64,000 bases of DNA from Osmia lignaria lignaria. Lineage: Eukaryota > Arthropoda > Insecta > Hymenoptera > Megachilidae. The stretch spans positions 8,506,256-8,570,255 of the forward strand of contig NC_135041.1 of the NCBI RefSeq assembly GCF_051020975.1. Direction: 5' to 3'. A program made the translations under genes and the position numbers. A model generated the notes under the pieces. The model was given only the letters and a program-made list of their open reading frames with translations, had not been told where the DNA came from and did no database searches. Shown one piece after another: positions 41,477 through 55,000 of the stretch (positions are counted from its first letter, which is position 1; every line of letters begins with the position of its first letter).

Positions 41477-42689
41477 GTGCGAGCGAATGAAAAAGACAAG
41501 CAAGTAAAATAATTTAGAAATACTGAAATTTTCTTTCTGTAACACCTTCAAATATTCTATATCGAAGGAACAAATAATGAGAAAAGTGAAGAAAAAAAAA
41601 GCAAGCAAACTCTGTGAACATGTAAGTTTCTTTTTCTCTGTCAGTTGGATTTACTGCCGAACTGTTAGAAACCGTCCTTATTAGGCAAATATATTCCCTG
41701 TTTCACGAGCAGGAATGAAAGGAAAATTTGAAATTCGAAAAGACAAGAATAAACGCTTAGCTGGTAAGAAATTAGAGTAGTATCGCGCCTCAGTTATCCG
41801 CCATTTATATTTTTGTGGAATTCATGCTCAAAGTAAGACTGCCAAGTAATCGGGACACTCCATATTTCTTGTATTTTGTACCTATTTAGGATTGAATAGA
41901 ATTTAGAATCTTTCATTTACACTGGTTTATATATTTCCTTCTCCCTGCTTCCCTGCTTTTTTTTTTTTTTTTAAATATTCGCATAATATTTTCTCTAAGA
42001 TTGTTCCTTTTGTCCCATCTTGTTACTCGTTTCTTCTAATTTTTTTTTTTTCTTCTATAGTTATCGTAGATATCCTAGATATTTAACCTTAATCAAGGGG
42101 AGAGTCTGGACCCAGTCTCTTCAGGATCCACCGGGGAGGGATAAAGAATCAAAAAGATACCGCAGTTAGCCTTAGTACCTTCGGATACCTTCATATCTTT
42201 CTGATTAAATGTTTAAAAATATAAAAGAGTATCCTAAGGGCTATGATTTCTTTAAATGATAAATTCGTGTCAGTGAGAGGGAACAAAAACTTACTGACCG
42301 AAGGAGAAAGAAGTGCCTACTTTGTATGCATGTATAATGCATCGGATTTGTAAGCTGCATTAGTAAATAGTGATAGCATATCGTTTGGATAAATTTTAGC
42401 AGTAAATAAAGAGGATCATACGCACACATACAATTTGTATCGTAAATGTGTTACGTATAGTAGTGAGCATGATAGACTTCCCTAGGGAAGATGGGGATGT
42501 AGAGGGTGAAGATCCCATCAAAACCCTAAAAAGAAAAATTAATATAATAGGTTTCAAAACTTAAATTTCTAAATTCAAACTTTTAAGTTTACAGGTGGAT
42601 GGGAGCCTTTTTCACCTAGAGCGCCATTTTCCTTACTAAGTCTACCATGCTCGGTGCTGTACGTGGTTCCTTGCGACTATGTTAAGCGA

Positions 42690-42780
42690 TAAGATATATA
42701 TAAAAATATATATTTTTTAATATATAATTATATATTTTATATATAATTATATATACATATATATGTATACATAATTATAG
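42690..42780. repeat. AT-rich palindromic low-complexity tract
   Basis: About 90 bp of almost pure A/T with nested tatataattatata palindromes, able to form cruciform or hairpin structures. It probably arose by slippage. Confidence 0.8.
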
Positions 42781-43289
42781 TGAGCGTCCTAGTTCAGAAT
42801 TGCTGGAGATACGAGTGATAATTGATTAGTAACGACTGTTTATGCGTTATTCTCCTTATTATTTAATAATTCATGGCTTTTGCTCGTTGATGCTAATTCA
42901 TTGTTTACAGGAGACGAGGAGGTATCGTTTCTTTATCGCGACAAAGTATTAGAAATATAAATTGATTAGTTTTTAAGGTTTATGAACAATAAAAAATTTA
43001 CTTTTACGCCGTTTGTCTTTATTGCGTCCAACGATTATTGTGTAACTACTGCCCAACTTATGTTTCTCTCGCACAAATGCGCATGGAATTAAAGAAATAA
43101 ATGTCAGCGAGTAATTTTAGTAGTTCCTATCATTCTTATTTTACCTTTACCTCTGTCAGATTTGGATTTATTACAGCGGACCTCGGAGAACCTTAGCCAA
43201 TATTTCGTTGATAAGTTTTTAGGGACCGATTAACGTTTAAAACAATATATAATTCCATTAAAAAAAAAACAATATTGACCTTGAAATTT

Positions 43290-43420
43290 TTGGAACATCT
43301 TCATTTCCGGTGCTGAGACATGAGTCATGTGATGCTCCATTCGGCGCCATTTATTTTTTTCTATTTTATACCATTTTACAATCATAACTTGGCCCAGTAG
43401 GTTGGACACCCTGTATACGG
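43290..43420 (-). repeat. Probable transposon remnant ending in CAGGGTGTCC
   Basis: Read on the minus strand, it starts tatacagggtgtccaacc and runs into actgggcca, similar to the arm of the palindrome at 57826-57877. The far boundary is not defined. Confidence 0.4.
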
Positions 43421-43680
43421 TAGCTTTGGATCAATATGAAGAATTAATATACACACTTAAGGGAAAATTAATATCGTTACAATGTGTCATAAACAGTTGA
43501 TATATACTTATCAAGTCTTATTCCTCAGTGAATCATTAACACGTTAAAAACAAATTATTAATCATATAAGTGCAAGGCTAATTTATAGTAATCTAAGACA
43601 ATTGTAGTAAGATTAGTATTAATCTTCTTTGTTTTGGAAACTATTTTCAAATATTAATTAACGTTAAAGCTTGAATATAT

Positions 43681-43865
43681 AGGATACCAAAATGGTATTT
43701 GGTACCAATGGTACCTAAGAATATCTAATGGTATCTAAGGAAGCTCAATGGTACTTAATAATATGTAAGGGTATCAAATGCTAAAGGGTACCAAGTAGTA
43801 TTTAAGGGTACATAATGAAACCGAATATCATTTAATAATAAGGGGTATCTAATAAAATATCAAGG
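43681..43865 (+). repeat. Degenerate tandem repeat of a GGTATCTAA-like unit
   Basis: About fifteen imperfect units of roughly 10-14 bp around the core ggta(t/c)(c)(t/a)aa, some containing the full palindrome ggtacc. Confidence 0.6.
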
Positions 43866-45908
43866 TTACCGTAGAAAATAGATACGAGAGGTGAGTGTAA
43901 GATTGGTACGGGTAATTCCTGTACGAGATAATGGGTCGATTTCACGGCGAGTTAAAGCGGACCTTTGCATCCGAGTTACTAATCGGCAAAATGAGAATAA
44001 TCTTCGTGTCCCCTGATGCAGCGCGGACAGAGGGATTTGAAATTGGTTGGACCTCGAGTTGAGTTTCGTTTCACTGATCATTAATTTCCAACACACTTGT
44101 GTTGTAAAGACCCCCTGCAACCATTTTGCGATTTAATAAATTGCACCGGTGTACCGATAGGAATCGTACACGGTGCCATCGGTTTCATTAAGATTTGAGA
44201 TGAAATTGTAATTGAGAAGTAAGGTTTTGAGAATCATTCCTTTTTTCAATTAATGACAGACACTGCAAATTCGAAGATGTAAAAATATTAACGTTGCAAC
44301 AGCCACTTTGACAAGCTGCAAACGGTCAGGTGGATAGCTGCGAGGTAAGGAATAATGAAACGTAAGATGTTTCGCATACACAGGGACGAAATAAGCCAGA
44401 GGACAGAATTTTCTTTAGAGGATTCGTTCGGTTTGCAGGCCTGGAAGCGACCGCATCAGGGGCAACGGCCGGTCAAAGTCCTACCTTCGACATTCTATCC
44501 CCTCCATTATCTTATTCCTGTCTTTCTTCTTTACTGTTCCACCTTTCCATACGACTTAACTCTTCTTCCCCCTTCAAACCCGTTTCACCTTTCCTTTTTC
44601 TTTTGGATTTACCTTTCTTGTCCCCTGTTGCCTTCAGCCTCATATTTTCGGCGTTACCTCAGCTATTCTCATTCTCAGGCTTCCATCTTATTTTAAAATA
44701 CATGAAAAATTAAAATTAGCCAAATTTAAAAAAATGAATTATCCTTTTGGTACTTTTAAAAATCACCCTTTTTAATACGAAAAGTTATAAAAGAGAAATA
44801 ATTTTCAGTCTTTGCATGATAAAATAGTGAAAGGAAAGGGATACTTAAGAAAAATGAGGTGTTCCTGTTTTGCAGATTCTTTGAAATCACTGAAATTGCT
44901 CAGGTTTTCCATTACTCGATGATAAGCCTTATATCTCATGTACATACTTGTAAATAGAGAAAAAAAAGAAGGATGTGATGATAAGTGAAATTAATTATCA
45001 CGATTGTGGTATGTTGCGATTTCAACATGATTCGGTGAAATCATCTATGAGATTAAAATTAATCATGATTTTGTTTCGTAATCCTTACTGGTGTATTACT
45101 ATACTCTATTTCGTTCACTATTGATTATAAAATTGGATAAAATTAAGTAGGTGAACGAAACTAATACTCCTGATCATTAGTGTTGCTATTGTTTAACAAA
45201 CTCTGAATAACTATTCTAAGATACCATTAAGGTGGGAATCACAATCAATGAACACAAATAGATATGAAAGATTGTAAGTCTATTTTTAAAGTCACGAGGC
45301 TTTTTTTTGTTGCCTGATAGGGTAAATAATTTATTTATCCAATTCCATACTGTATGCAGTTACCCTACATTTGTAAACACATACAATGGCCTTAACAATT
45401 CACATTACTTAATATATTATAAAAACAACTGAAATATTCAATATAAATTATTGAAAAAAAAGAACAAATTAAATTAGAGATAATAATAATTATAAAGCAC
45501 AGGATTGATAGAGATATAGCTTCTCTAATTAAAAATCAATTAATACCTTGACTTTTCAGTTTCAATGATAATTAAAATAGCAAACATCAGTATTAATTTA
45601 TTAGTAGAGATAAAGCTATTTTTGTTTACTGATAAAAATGTAGTACGCTTGAATGAATATTACGCATCGTTCGTACTAAATGTTTCTACGAGTTCAAGAT
45701 TGAAGAGAGGATCAGTCCCTTACATAAACTTTATGTAACATGTTTCCACCAAACTCTCGGATTAAATCTGGAAGGCAGACATTAAACAAAAATTAATTTA
45801 AAAATTTGCTCCACATCATAGAATCTTGTTCATATAAAAGTGGAAATATTTTTCGCTGCTCACTATTGCCCCACATAGATTTTTCAGAATAGGTATCAAT
45901 GATTCCTA

Positions 45909-46292
45909 TTGCGTATTTCAATTCCAGAACGATGTTATCTGTTCTTATCAAGAAGAACAAGTATCCGTATAATAATGACTATACCTACTTCGGCTAGTTA
46001 CGAGTTTCTTGAAGCGTTGTCACTCAATGCTACTGCGCAATCGTCGCCGTTGATAAGAAGTAAGATTTACCGGCTAACAGAATTCAGTATGTATTCGATC
46101 AACAATCTATCCATCAATATCGCGGAAAGTATTCGGTGCGTTGTGTTCATTCGTAAAAATAAAAGTGGTCCAGCGGAGTCTGAGCGTGCCGGCAGTGAAG
46201 CGGTTAAGCCTGAGTGTCCCGGAAGCAGTCCGGGAGAGCCTGAGCGTTTCGTGGAGAACCCAAGACCGTCGCATCCTGTGAAAACCAACTAG
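45909..46292 (+). other. Upstream open frame in the probable Inx7 leader
   Basis: A 127-codon frame ends 24 nt before the Inx7 ATG. The C-terminal third is GC-rich with a repeated motif (gcctgag(c/t)gt.., about 46170-46250) giving Pro/Glu/Ser-rich sequence. No known domain is visible. It could be a translated uORF or an accident of composition. Confidence 0.25.
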
Positions 46293-46316
46293 ACGATTAA
46301 TAATAGATTCTTCAAG

Positions 46317-49300
46317 ATGAGCACTGTTTTAGCTACGTTTGCGGTTCTCAAGGACCATGTTAAATTAAAGGTCACACAGGACTATGTGGCCATCGACAGC
46401 ATGAGTAATGAAAACTTTTCTACTTGATTTGTTATGTTTTTTCTTTGTTTATGGTAAAAAGTAATTGGTGAATTGCGATTAGTTTTCAAGTTACACTACA
46501 GGGTCACGTTTCTGATACTGTTGGTTGCCACGCTTCTGGTGACAGCTAGACAATTCATTGGAGAACACATCAGGTACCGAAGGTTTACACATATTGTTTG
46601 AAGTCTCAAGACAGTTTTTGAATATAGATTATGAAACGAAGAAAAGTGTAAAAAGTCTATCTGTTAATTGAAAAGAACTATATTTTCTGAAAGTTACATT
46701 TTATTGTTTTGACGACATTGTATCTACCTTGATTAAAGATTTAAGATATACTGATAAACTGATAAAAACTTGTTCGTACAGTTTTAATATTACAAGGATT
46801 ATACATTGTTATATGTACTTATGAAATATAATATTTCATTATATTTCACTGATTTTATTATAAATTATGTTGTAATTTCTAAATATACGTAATGTGATAA
46901 CAAGTTTATTAAGTAAGACATTACAATGTAATGATTAAGTATTCTGTTATATCAGTATCAGCATATCTTGATTATATTAGCTCATCTCATAAGTTCGTGC
47001 CGTTTTTTGAACGGTCCCATGTGTTAATGTCTTTAAATGTGTATGAATTGTTGTTTTTGGTATTTCTAGAATATGTGACATCTCATGGACTGATAAATTA
47101 AATGATTTCTCAACAAGATCTTGAATTTTGTCTTCCTGTGTGTGAGAAAAACGATCAGAACGTTCCTCATCTTCTAAACAAAAATTCCCATCTTTAAAAC
47201 GTGTAAACCATTTTCTACAGTTACGAGATGAAAGAGCAGTTTCTCCGCAAACAGCACATATATTATTTGTCGCAATTGTTACCGAACTTCCTTTTCGAAA
47301 TTCATATAACATTAGATGTCGGAAATGAATACGAATTTCACTCATCATTTTTAACTGTTAAAAATCAATCCGTTCACTATTTCACGATCCCATACCCATA
47401 AAAATCTCTTTTAGACTGCCCTCAAACAAATAAACTGAAGTGCATTGGTTTCTTATCGCCTTGTGTTTATAAATCGAGGCGTGAAATGTATACATACAAA
47501 AGTCGGCACGAACTTATGGGATGACCTAATACATAATTAGATGGAATGAGTAATTCATAAACTTCAGATAAGACTATTTATAACATTGGTAATATAACTG
47601 GACATAATGCCCAAAGAAAACGATTCACACCTAGGATTTAGAGCCTCCCTAATAGCTACCCAGGGTAGCATAGGTTCAAGTACCTTATCCTAAAACCCCA
47701 ATTTATGCCGGGAAAACCAAAATTTCTGAACAGCTTAATTATCAGTAAAAGAAGATTATCTTAAGCCTTAGGACTTAAGGAAACAGTTTTCTTCTGTTTC
47801 AACTATTATACCTGAAAAATTCCACAACACTCTAGGACGAATACGACCCATGTTGAAACAGAAAATAATGAAAACTGTGAAACAAAGTGAAATAAAAAGA
47901 CAACTAAAAATTATTTAAACAGAGGTAATAAAAAATATGTTAAACACCATTAAAATTTCTATTTTTACGAATAAGGTGCATTGGAGGTGCTGGGATGAGC
48001 GATGATCAGGTCAAAGTGATCAACACTTTCTGTTTCTTCACATCCACCTATACTGTGGTAAATATTAAACTTATCTAAGTAGAAAATTTAATGACACGAA
48101 GCGATCGAATCGCTTCAACAAAGGTGTTATAAGTTTGGAATGCTGAAAATAAATTTCATAGGTGAAACACATGAACGCCACAGCGGTTGGACTGGGCGAA
48201 GTTGCACACCCTGGCGTGGGACCAGCCAGCAGAGACGATCCCGTGGTGCACCATGCCTACTACCAATGGGTGCCCTTCGTTCTCTTCATACAGGCGATCT
48301 GCTTTTACGCGCCTCACTACCTGTGGAGGAATGTTGAAGGTCAGTCCCTCTACTTACCTTCGAACCGACCTTACGTACCTTTCCCACATACTTCTATTTG
48401 CTTTCCTTTTGTCTGGAAAGAGATTTTAATATTTTACCAGCGAACGATCTCCATTTATTTAGCAAAGCATAAAAAATTATTACAAAAAACAATTCAATAA
48501 CGAAATACCATCGATTGATAACTTACTGCATATTCATAAGAAGCATCAGTTAAATGGGTTATTCTTGATAATATTCTTGACAAGATTAAAAATTATAATC
48601 ACAATTAGCTACCTGGTAAATGCCAACCTGTTTATAGCGTATACTGACGTAGTTTAAGGTAAAAAATATGCATTAATACAGGAGGTCGGCTGAAAACGTT
48701 GGTGTCTGGTTTGCACATGGCGTCCTTGGCTCTGCGCGAGAAGTCTTTTAAAACTGATAATGGCATTTCGGTTCTCTCCACGAGCGAACGTGACGATAAA
48801 ATACGACAGATTCGTGTCGCTTTCTTAAACCGTGTCCATTTGAATCGACCGTGGGCGTACTACCTGGGCCTCTGCGAGGTTCTCAATTTTATAAATGTCC
48901 TGGTGCAAATTTACGTGACCGATTGGTTCCTTGGTGGAGCTTTCCTTGGACTTGGTCAGGCAGTAGCCGCGGGCAGTGCTAATGGAGAAATGGATCCTTT
49001 GGACGTTGTATTTCCCAAGGTGCATTATCTAAGTATTCATTAACTAGTATTGTTATCTGTTAAATACAAAAGCTTCATTCGATGCTTTGGTTTTGATCGA
49101 CATTCCAGGTGACCAAATGTGTCTTCCACAAGTATGGTGCTTCGGGAACCATCCAGAACCACGACGCGTTGTGCGTGATGGCGCTGAACATCGTTAACGA
49201 GAAAATCTATCTGTTCCTCTGGTATTGGTTCATCATTCTTGCGGTGCTAACCGGTTTAGGTTTGCTTTGGAGAATACTGACTATGCTGCTGCATGCCAGG

Positions 49301-50311
49301 TTACTACTATTTATTGCCTATATGTGGTTCTACGATTGTAATCTTTCCAAGAATTCTATTCCTGATTCTTCTGGTCCTGTCTGGTCAACTTTGTTTCCAA
49401 ATTAACAATAATATTTTTCATTTCTGTCGTAGATAATCGTTGTTTTAATCGTAGAGAATTAATTTTTCACCTAAAATAATCAGCTTTTTATTGGATCTTT
49501 GCAAATCATTCAAACATGTTATTTCATGACATGTGAGATCTATGTTATCAGAGGAGATAAAAACAATGAAAACGTTTTTTTAACGTGTCTTATATTTCAT
49601 TCTGTCTCCAAGTTACAGTAATTTTTGTCTTTCGGTAAATGTCGTTTGGTCTTCCTTTTTTGAACGAGTCTTATCTCAGATTTTTTTATCCAATATTTCT
49701 TCAAACCATTCTAAATTCATAAATTAAATTATATACATATCACAAGCAAATGTTTTCAGGATTGTACAAGAATGCCTTTGATATATAGGTTCATTCAAAA
49801 AAGGAGAACCACATAACTGTGAATTCTATCACAAAAATTGTTATAATTTGGAGTCAAGATTAAATATGATATTCCTAGGAATTTTCTCCATTATTTCATA
49901 TCTCTAAATTATGGTTTAATCGATCCCACATATTATGAAACATCCTGTATACTGCCCCTGAGTTTCCAATTAACAAATTAGCTTCTACAATCACAATTAT
50001 TCATTCTCACCTCAATTCTTATAAAAATTATTTCTTTAATTAATTAATTAAGTACTTTTTCACCACATAGGAGTACCCTGTTCAACAAAATGGTGTTCAG
50101 TATGGCCTGTCCAGGGAGATTCTCACCATGGAACGTACTAACAGTCACTAACGAATGTCATTATGGAGACTGGCTGTTTCTTTATTATATAGCTAAGAAC
50201 TTAGATAATTATGTGTTCAAAGAACTTCTACAAAAATTAGCTGAGGATCTGCAAGAAAGACGAACTCTAAAACAGAATCCCCCTCAAGAGGAGCAACCGT
50301 TAACTCATTGA
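46317..50311 (+). CDS. Inx7: Innexin 7, complete, 7 exons
   Basis: Gap-junction channel subunit of the plasma membrane. Exons: 46317-46404, 46483-46573, 47976-48057, 48162-48339, 48682-49019, 49109-49299, 50071-50311; all in phase, 402 aa. Inx7 hallmarks: FKLHYRVTFLILLVATLLVT (first membrane segment), RQFIGEHIRC, NTFCFFTSTYTV, the family signature YYQWVPFVLF, then FPKVTKC and the HDALCVMALNIVNEKIYLFL stretch. Each extracellular loop keeps two cysteines. Compared with Inx2, the cytoplasmic loop is longer (about residues 150-190) and the C-tail ends in a Gln/Pro-rich stretch. Intron 2 (46574-47975) carries a deleted mariner. Introns at 48340-48681 and 49300-50070 show nothing else. It is second in the innexin cluster. 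Identity is secure; the tiny exons 1-3 are supported by phase and homology. Confidence 0.93.
46977..47348 (-). CDS. Mariner transposase N-terminal HTH fragment, 123 aa, intact frame
   Basis: The frame starts with two ATGs (47348, 47345) and reads the paired helix-turn-helix DNA-binding region of a mariner transposase: a first HTH around residues 5-45, then the linker CRKWFTRFKDGNF and LEDEERSDR, then a second HTH around 75-110 with ending IPKTTIHTHLKTL. The catalytic DD34D domain is absent. After the second HTH it passes straight into the 3' terminal repeat (..TARTYEMS) and uses the terminal TAA as its stop. There are no frameshifts. It is probably a deletion derivative and not a host gene, but the DNA-binding part is open throughout. 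I see no evidence of expression. Confidence 0.8.
   Translation of the reverse strand: MMSEIRIHFRHLMLYEFRKGSSVTIATNNICAVCGETALSSRNCRKWFTRFKDGNFCLEDEERSDRFSHTQEDKIQDLVEKSFNLSVHEMSHILEIPKTTIHTHLKTLTHGTVQKTARTYEMS
46977..47529 (-). mobile_element. Internally deleted mariner element in Inx7 intron 2
   Basis: 553 bp with inverted ends: ttag(c/g)tcatc(t/c)cataagt continues for about 26 bp at each side, with only two differences. TA duplicates at 46975-46976 and 47530-47531. A full mariner is about 1.3 kb, so most of the catalytic part is gone. The element lies antisense to Inx7. Confidence 0.88.
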
Positions 50312-52039
50312 ATATCACTGGTTCAAGGCTTTCAATCGAGCATGCCTAAGCTTCGACCAAAGAACATTTTGTCTTCTACAGACAATGTTTTATACTGGTA
50401 TATATAATACCATACAATCGACTAGATCCATTTTGTAATTAATTTTTCAATTGTAATACTGAAATAATTTTTGCGGTCATTTCTTAATCTTTTTTCTTTT
50501 TTTAAATCAGTCATAAATGACAATCAATTTTTAATTGTAAGATATTATTATCGAACATAGTATTTATTGTATTTATTTCGTAGAAATATTACCTAAAGTA
50601 TGACACAAAGTTAAAATTCCATAGAAGTGGTACTGCTGTTTCATATCCGACGGTCTTTTGATAACATTTCATATCACTGGCGGTGATAATAGTGATCCAA
50701 CTGAAAGTGTAGAGATTTTTCGAAATCTTCTCTTTCCTGTAATGTAAATAACGATTGTATAGTACTTTTTTTAACTGAATGTCAAATTACACTGTTGGTT
50801 AAATAAAAGTATAACACAACTTGACAAATTCAAGTGTGCACAAAGTAAATACGCTGAACATATTGAACTGACCTCTCCAGCTGCATAATAGTCGACAATA
50901 GTAATCATTAAATCGTTCGGGAGGTTGATTGGCTTTGCGACATGGCTTGCCCTCAAATTAGACCATTCACGTTCACCTGATGAATCAATTTAATCTGATT
51001 ACGAACTAGGTTGACAAGGAGAGTGTAAGACCTTCGGGTTACCTAGACTTTGAACATTATTTTTCGTCATTTTGTTGCCAAATATCACTATATAAAACAA
51101 AAATTGATAAAACATCAGTTTGGACGTCTGGTACTTCATTAGAGAGACACTGGAATAATTTAAAAATAAAAATTTTATTTCACAAGACGCAAGGTTTAGA
51201 AATCTAACGTTTGTATGTACTTTGCAGTCCTTGGTCTTGTTTTTTAAATTTTTTATCAGAAGGTTTGTTAGAAAACATTCTGCTACTCCAAGGCTGACCA
51301 CGGTTCAACAATTACCTGTAAGTTTATCTTAGAAATGACAAACTTTTCCTTCTTGGTAACAATTCATGGGGAGATTCATGATTTCAAGAAACACTGACGT
51401 AGAGGCTGAATGCATCGATCGCAAGAAAAAATTGTGGACCGGAATTACATTGAAATTGAAATCACAGAAAGCGGAACGGGTTCATTGTTATACATATACC
51501 GTCATAAATTATTTTTAATTTAAATGACATTCTTAAAGTAGAATTTACGTAACATCATCTTATATTTAATGCTGGTGACTTTATTTGCAATTTTAATTTT
51601 CTTCCAAATTTTTTATGCAACGAAAATTAGGTACTAAATTCATTAGCATTTCGACTATGTATTTTCATACTTACGTTCAAAAATTAACAAATTTCATATA
51701 GATATGAATTCATCGACATGAACGGAACAAACTGATTACACAATTGTCAGCTTTTTATCAGTAACTGGCGGTAAAAAAAATATTTGACCTTGTCATCATA
51801 AATACGGTAATTGAATCTGCTTCTTTAGAAAGAAAAAACGACTTGATAAGAAACCATTCGTCACAAAACTTCTAAGACAGGAATTAAAAAGAAAGGAAAA
51901 AGAAAGCAGTTCATATAAATCAGACATTAAAACGATCAATTTTAAAACAATGTAAAAAGAATATCTAGATCGAGTAAACTTAAAGAATAAAATAAACACT
52001 TAGGCTTGAATTCTTTCTTCGCCTGGTAACAGTACCTCT

Positions 52040-52070
52040 TTAAAGATACATATGTACTATGTATCTTTAA
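52040..52070. repeat. Perfect 13-bp inverted repeat (hairpin)
   Basis: Arms ttaaagatacata and tatgtatctttaa are separated by tgtac. They are too short for a typical pre-miRNA. Confidence 0.7.
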
Positions 52071-55000
52071 CATTAGCACTGGGTGCCTGTTTACATTTTC
52101 TTGAGCCAGAGAATATTTACGTACTCGATGAGTTTTGAACGTTAAAATCTTCCACTATCGTACAACGAGCAATCGGAACATTTACAGAGATATGTTTATA
52201 TACACAACATACTTGTATCAGTACGAATGATAGAAAAACCAAGAGGCAATGAAAACTTTCTGTACATAACAGAAATATTGATCAATGTAACCTGTGAAAT
52301 ATTTATACATTTACAAACTGAATTAACCATTGGTGTAATTAGAAAAGTGTTAGGGTGGATCTGCCCCTTCTTCCAAAATGTAGGTTGGCCCCCTCATTAC
52401 TCTAATAACAAGATTCTAAGGTTCAAAAATTCAAAAATTCCAATATTCTAGCATTAAGAAACCTGGACTGTGTCTCTAAAAAATTAGAGACACATTGCAA
52501 TTGACAGAAAACATTTGTCAGTCACGATGAAAGTTGTTTAGCATGGTCAATAAAATGTTCGCAAACGCAGTAGATTAAAAGATAAACTGTGGAATCTCGT
52601 TACGAGATCTTTGTTAACTTCTTTCGCGTGCGTAGCAGAGTAAGCCACGACCGGAACACAATTCATTATGTTCTCTCTCACAACCGGGAAATGACGAATG
52701 TGGACCGCGGGAAGGCTGTTCTGATGACACGCTGATGCATTTGATGCAACTGTTCAGATAATTGTCTGACACTACGAATTTTATAATATTAATATTATAA
52801 TCGAATAATTAAAAGAAGAAAAGATTTTAAAAAAATTCTAAGTGTTATTGATATTTTCTGAATATTCTGAATTAACGAATGAAACGTTTGAATTTGAAAA
52901 TAAAATGATTGCGTTTAAATGATAACGTGTTATGTTACATCCGTTTGCAGCATTCAACTTGCTAAATTAAAAACCTTATTGTCTTGACTAACAATGAGAT
53001 CAGGCTTACAAAAGAATATCTGCAGTTGCATCAAATATGTTTTTCAAATGCATCGAACACGCAAATAGAAAAAAATTTCGAATAATACCTACGTATCGAG
53101 ATCAAGATCAAGTGTAATTGCTGGTTAACTCGTGACTTCCTGCAACTTATTTTCTACTTCCTCTTTCACACAATTCATTCTTGAAACGAGGAAGATAGTC
53201 AAGAATTGAGATATTATATTTTACATTTTACATCGATCAAAATATGAATTCTATGAATAATGACACAAACAATTTAACCAATAATTGGTGCATGAAAGTG
53301 AAATCGATCATACCGATTCCTTTCGCCACCTTCACTTTTTTTCCTTCCTGAAATTCCTCGACTATATCTTTAAATTAATATTATAATATTGAAAGCACGA
53401 TAGAAAATTTCAATAACGTAGTTAGATCTCATAATTTGTTAGCTTTCGAAAGGAGAGAAGCTGTGACTCACGAAACAGCTAAGTTACTGTGTTTACTCAT
53501 TCTGGAAATCTGTCTCTTTGTCGTCAGTTCAAAGGAATTTCTTTCAAAGAACAAAGGATGTAAAAGGAAGACTACAAAACCGTAGATAAATATTAAGAAT
53601 ATTAAACATATAAACTGATTAATCGATTAATCAATTAACACTCAAGTAAATAAAGAGCAGGGGTACAAAGTTAAATGTCTTCTAGATTCGTCAACACAAA
53701 GCAGACTATTCAATCAGCAAAATATTTCAGGAATGTACTTAGCGTTGTCCCTTTATGATCGAGTTTATACCTTGAAGAGTTCTGAGCAATTAAGCGCAAG
53801 GCCTCTTCAAGAGTAAAAGGAAAGTGGATCAGATGAGCCCTAAGGCATGTTTTCGAATCTCCTGAACTCAATTATATACCAATTGCTGTGAACCTACTAA
53901 TGGCACAGACAGTAATCTATACTTTCTATTACAAAATAAGTAACACAATTTCGGTAGAATTTTCTCTCCTGTACATTTGATAGTCTCCACCGGTAGCGCA
54001 AGTAAGATATTCTGGGAACGTTTGGAACATAAGGGGGTATAGCGAATAAAAATGCATTCCGTATTTCGTTCAGTACCTACATTGTACCTTTCGTGACTAG
54101 AGTTTCAATTAACTCGTGTCTTCAGCAAAGAAACACGAGTTTCGTAGAATAAAGAAAAAAACAATGAATAATATCTCTTCTTGTGAAACGTATTAGGTGA
54201 ATTTTTTAAGAGATGCATTTTTTATTTCTATCTCCTCAGAAATACAGTTTCAAAAACCCACAGTACAGCTAGCCAAAGATACAGTTAAATGACTGTAAGA
54301 GAAAGTCTCTTTCATCCCAACAGAACAGTGGGCTCTATATAAAAAAATAGTGTGGGAAATTGGGCTTGAGGACATAAATTAGTGGAACATTCAACAACCC
54401 TCAGGTCATGGATCAAATGAGCAACAAGTGGGTTCTCAACTTGGAATCTAAACTATACTTTTGTTCATGAATTTTGAATTATCTTCTTGGTTCGTATGAT
54501 TTCTACATACAAATATTCGAGGAAGCAAGTAAACAACGGTAGCGTTATGTCGAAGCTGACTTTATTCGAAACGTGTCTTTGGTACTGGCGAAGATCCACG
54601 TAGCACGTGTGTGCATGGATAATGAGGTTAGCCTGTGGCTATCGTGTAAACCTCGGCCACTGTAAAGGTATTTACACAGCGACTTGTTTAACTCAACGCA
54701 GGCAACAGTGCCCTTATACAGTAAGTTCCAGCTTTTCTTTTTCTCTACATACATAAGGACACGCCTTGTGTGCTGGATGCAGCTCTGTCCCCTGGGTAAT
54801 TTTCACTCGTCTGCCTTTATTTGGAATTAAAACAATCTGTGCGCCTTTTAAACTCGTTGGACGAAGGCTTAGAAAATTGTGACACTTTATAAATGTTTTA
54901 AAGATATATAAAATAATTTCTGTCTACCCTTGACATGATCTCAGAATATTTCATCTGTCAGATTGTGACATCAGACGCCATTAAGGGGTCTGGTCGCTTT

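Larger units (their letters stand above)
40192..46316 (+). other. Inx2 3' region and Inx7 upstream interval
   Basis: No supported gene. The first part is probably a long Inx2 3' UTR; AATAAA near 42988 is a candidate end, but this is inference. It contains a (GA)n run, an AT palindromic stretch near 42690-42780, fragments with CAGGGTGTC ends (41225-41385, 43290-43420), a degenerate tandem GGTA repeat (43681-43865) and an upstream open frame just before Inx7. Confidence 0.45.

Noticed and set aside
52040..52070. microRNA precursor
   Set aside because: The stem is only 13 bp with a 5-nt loop, too short for a normal pre-miRNA.
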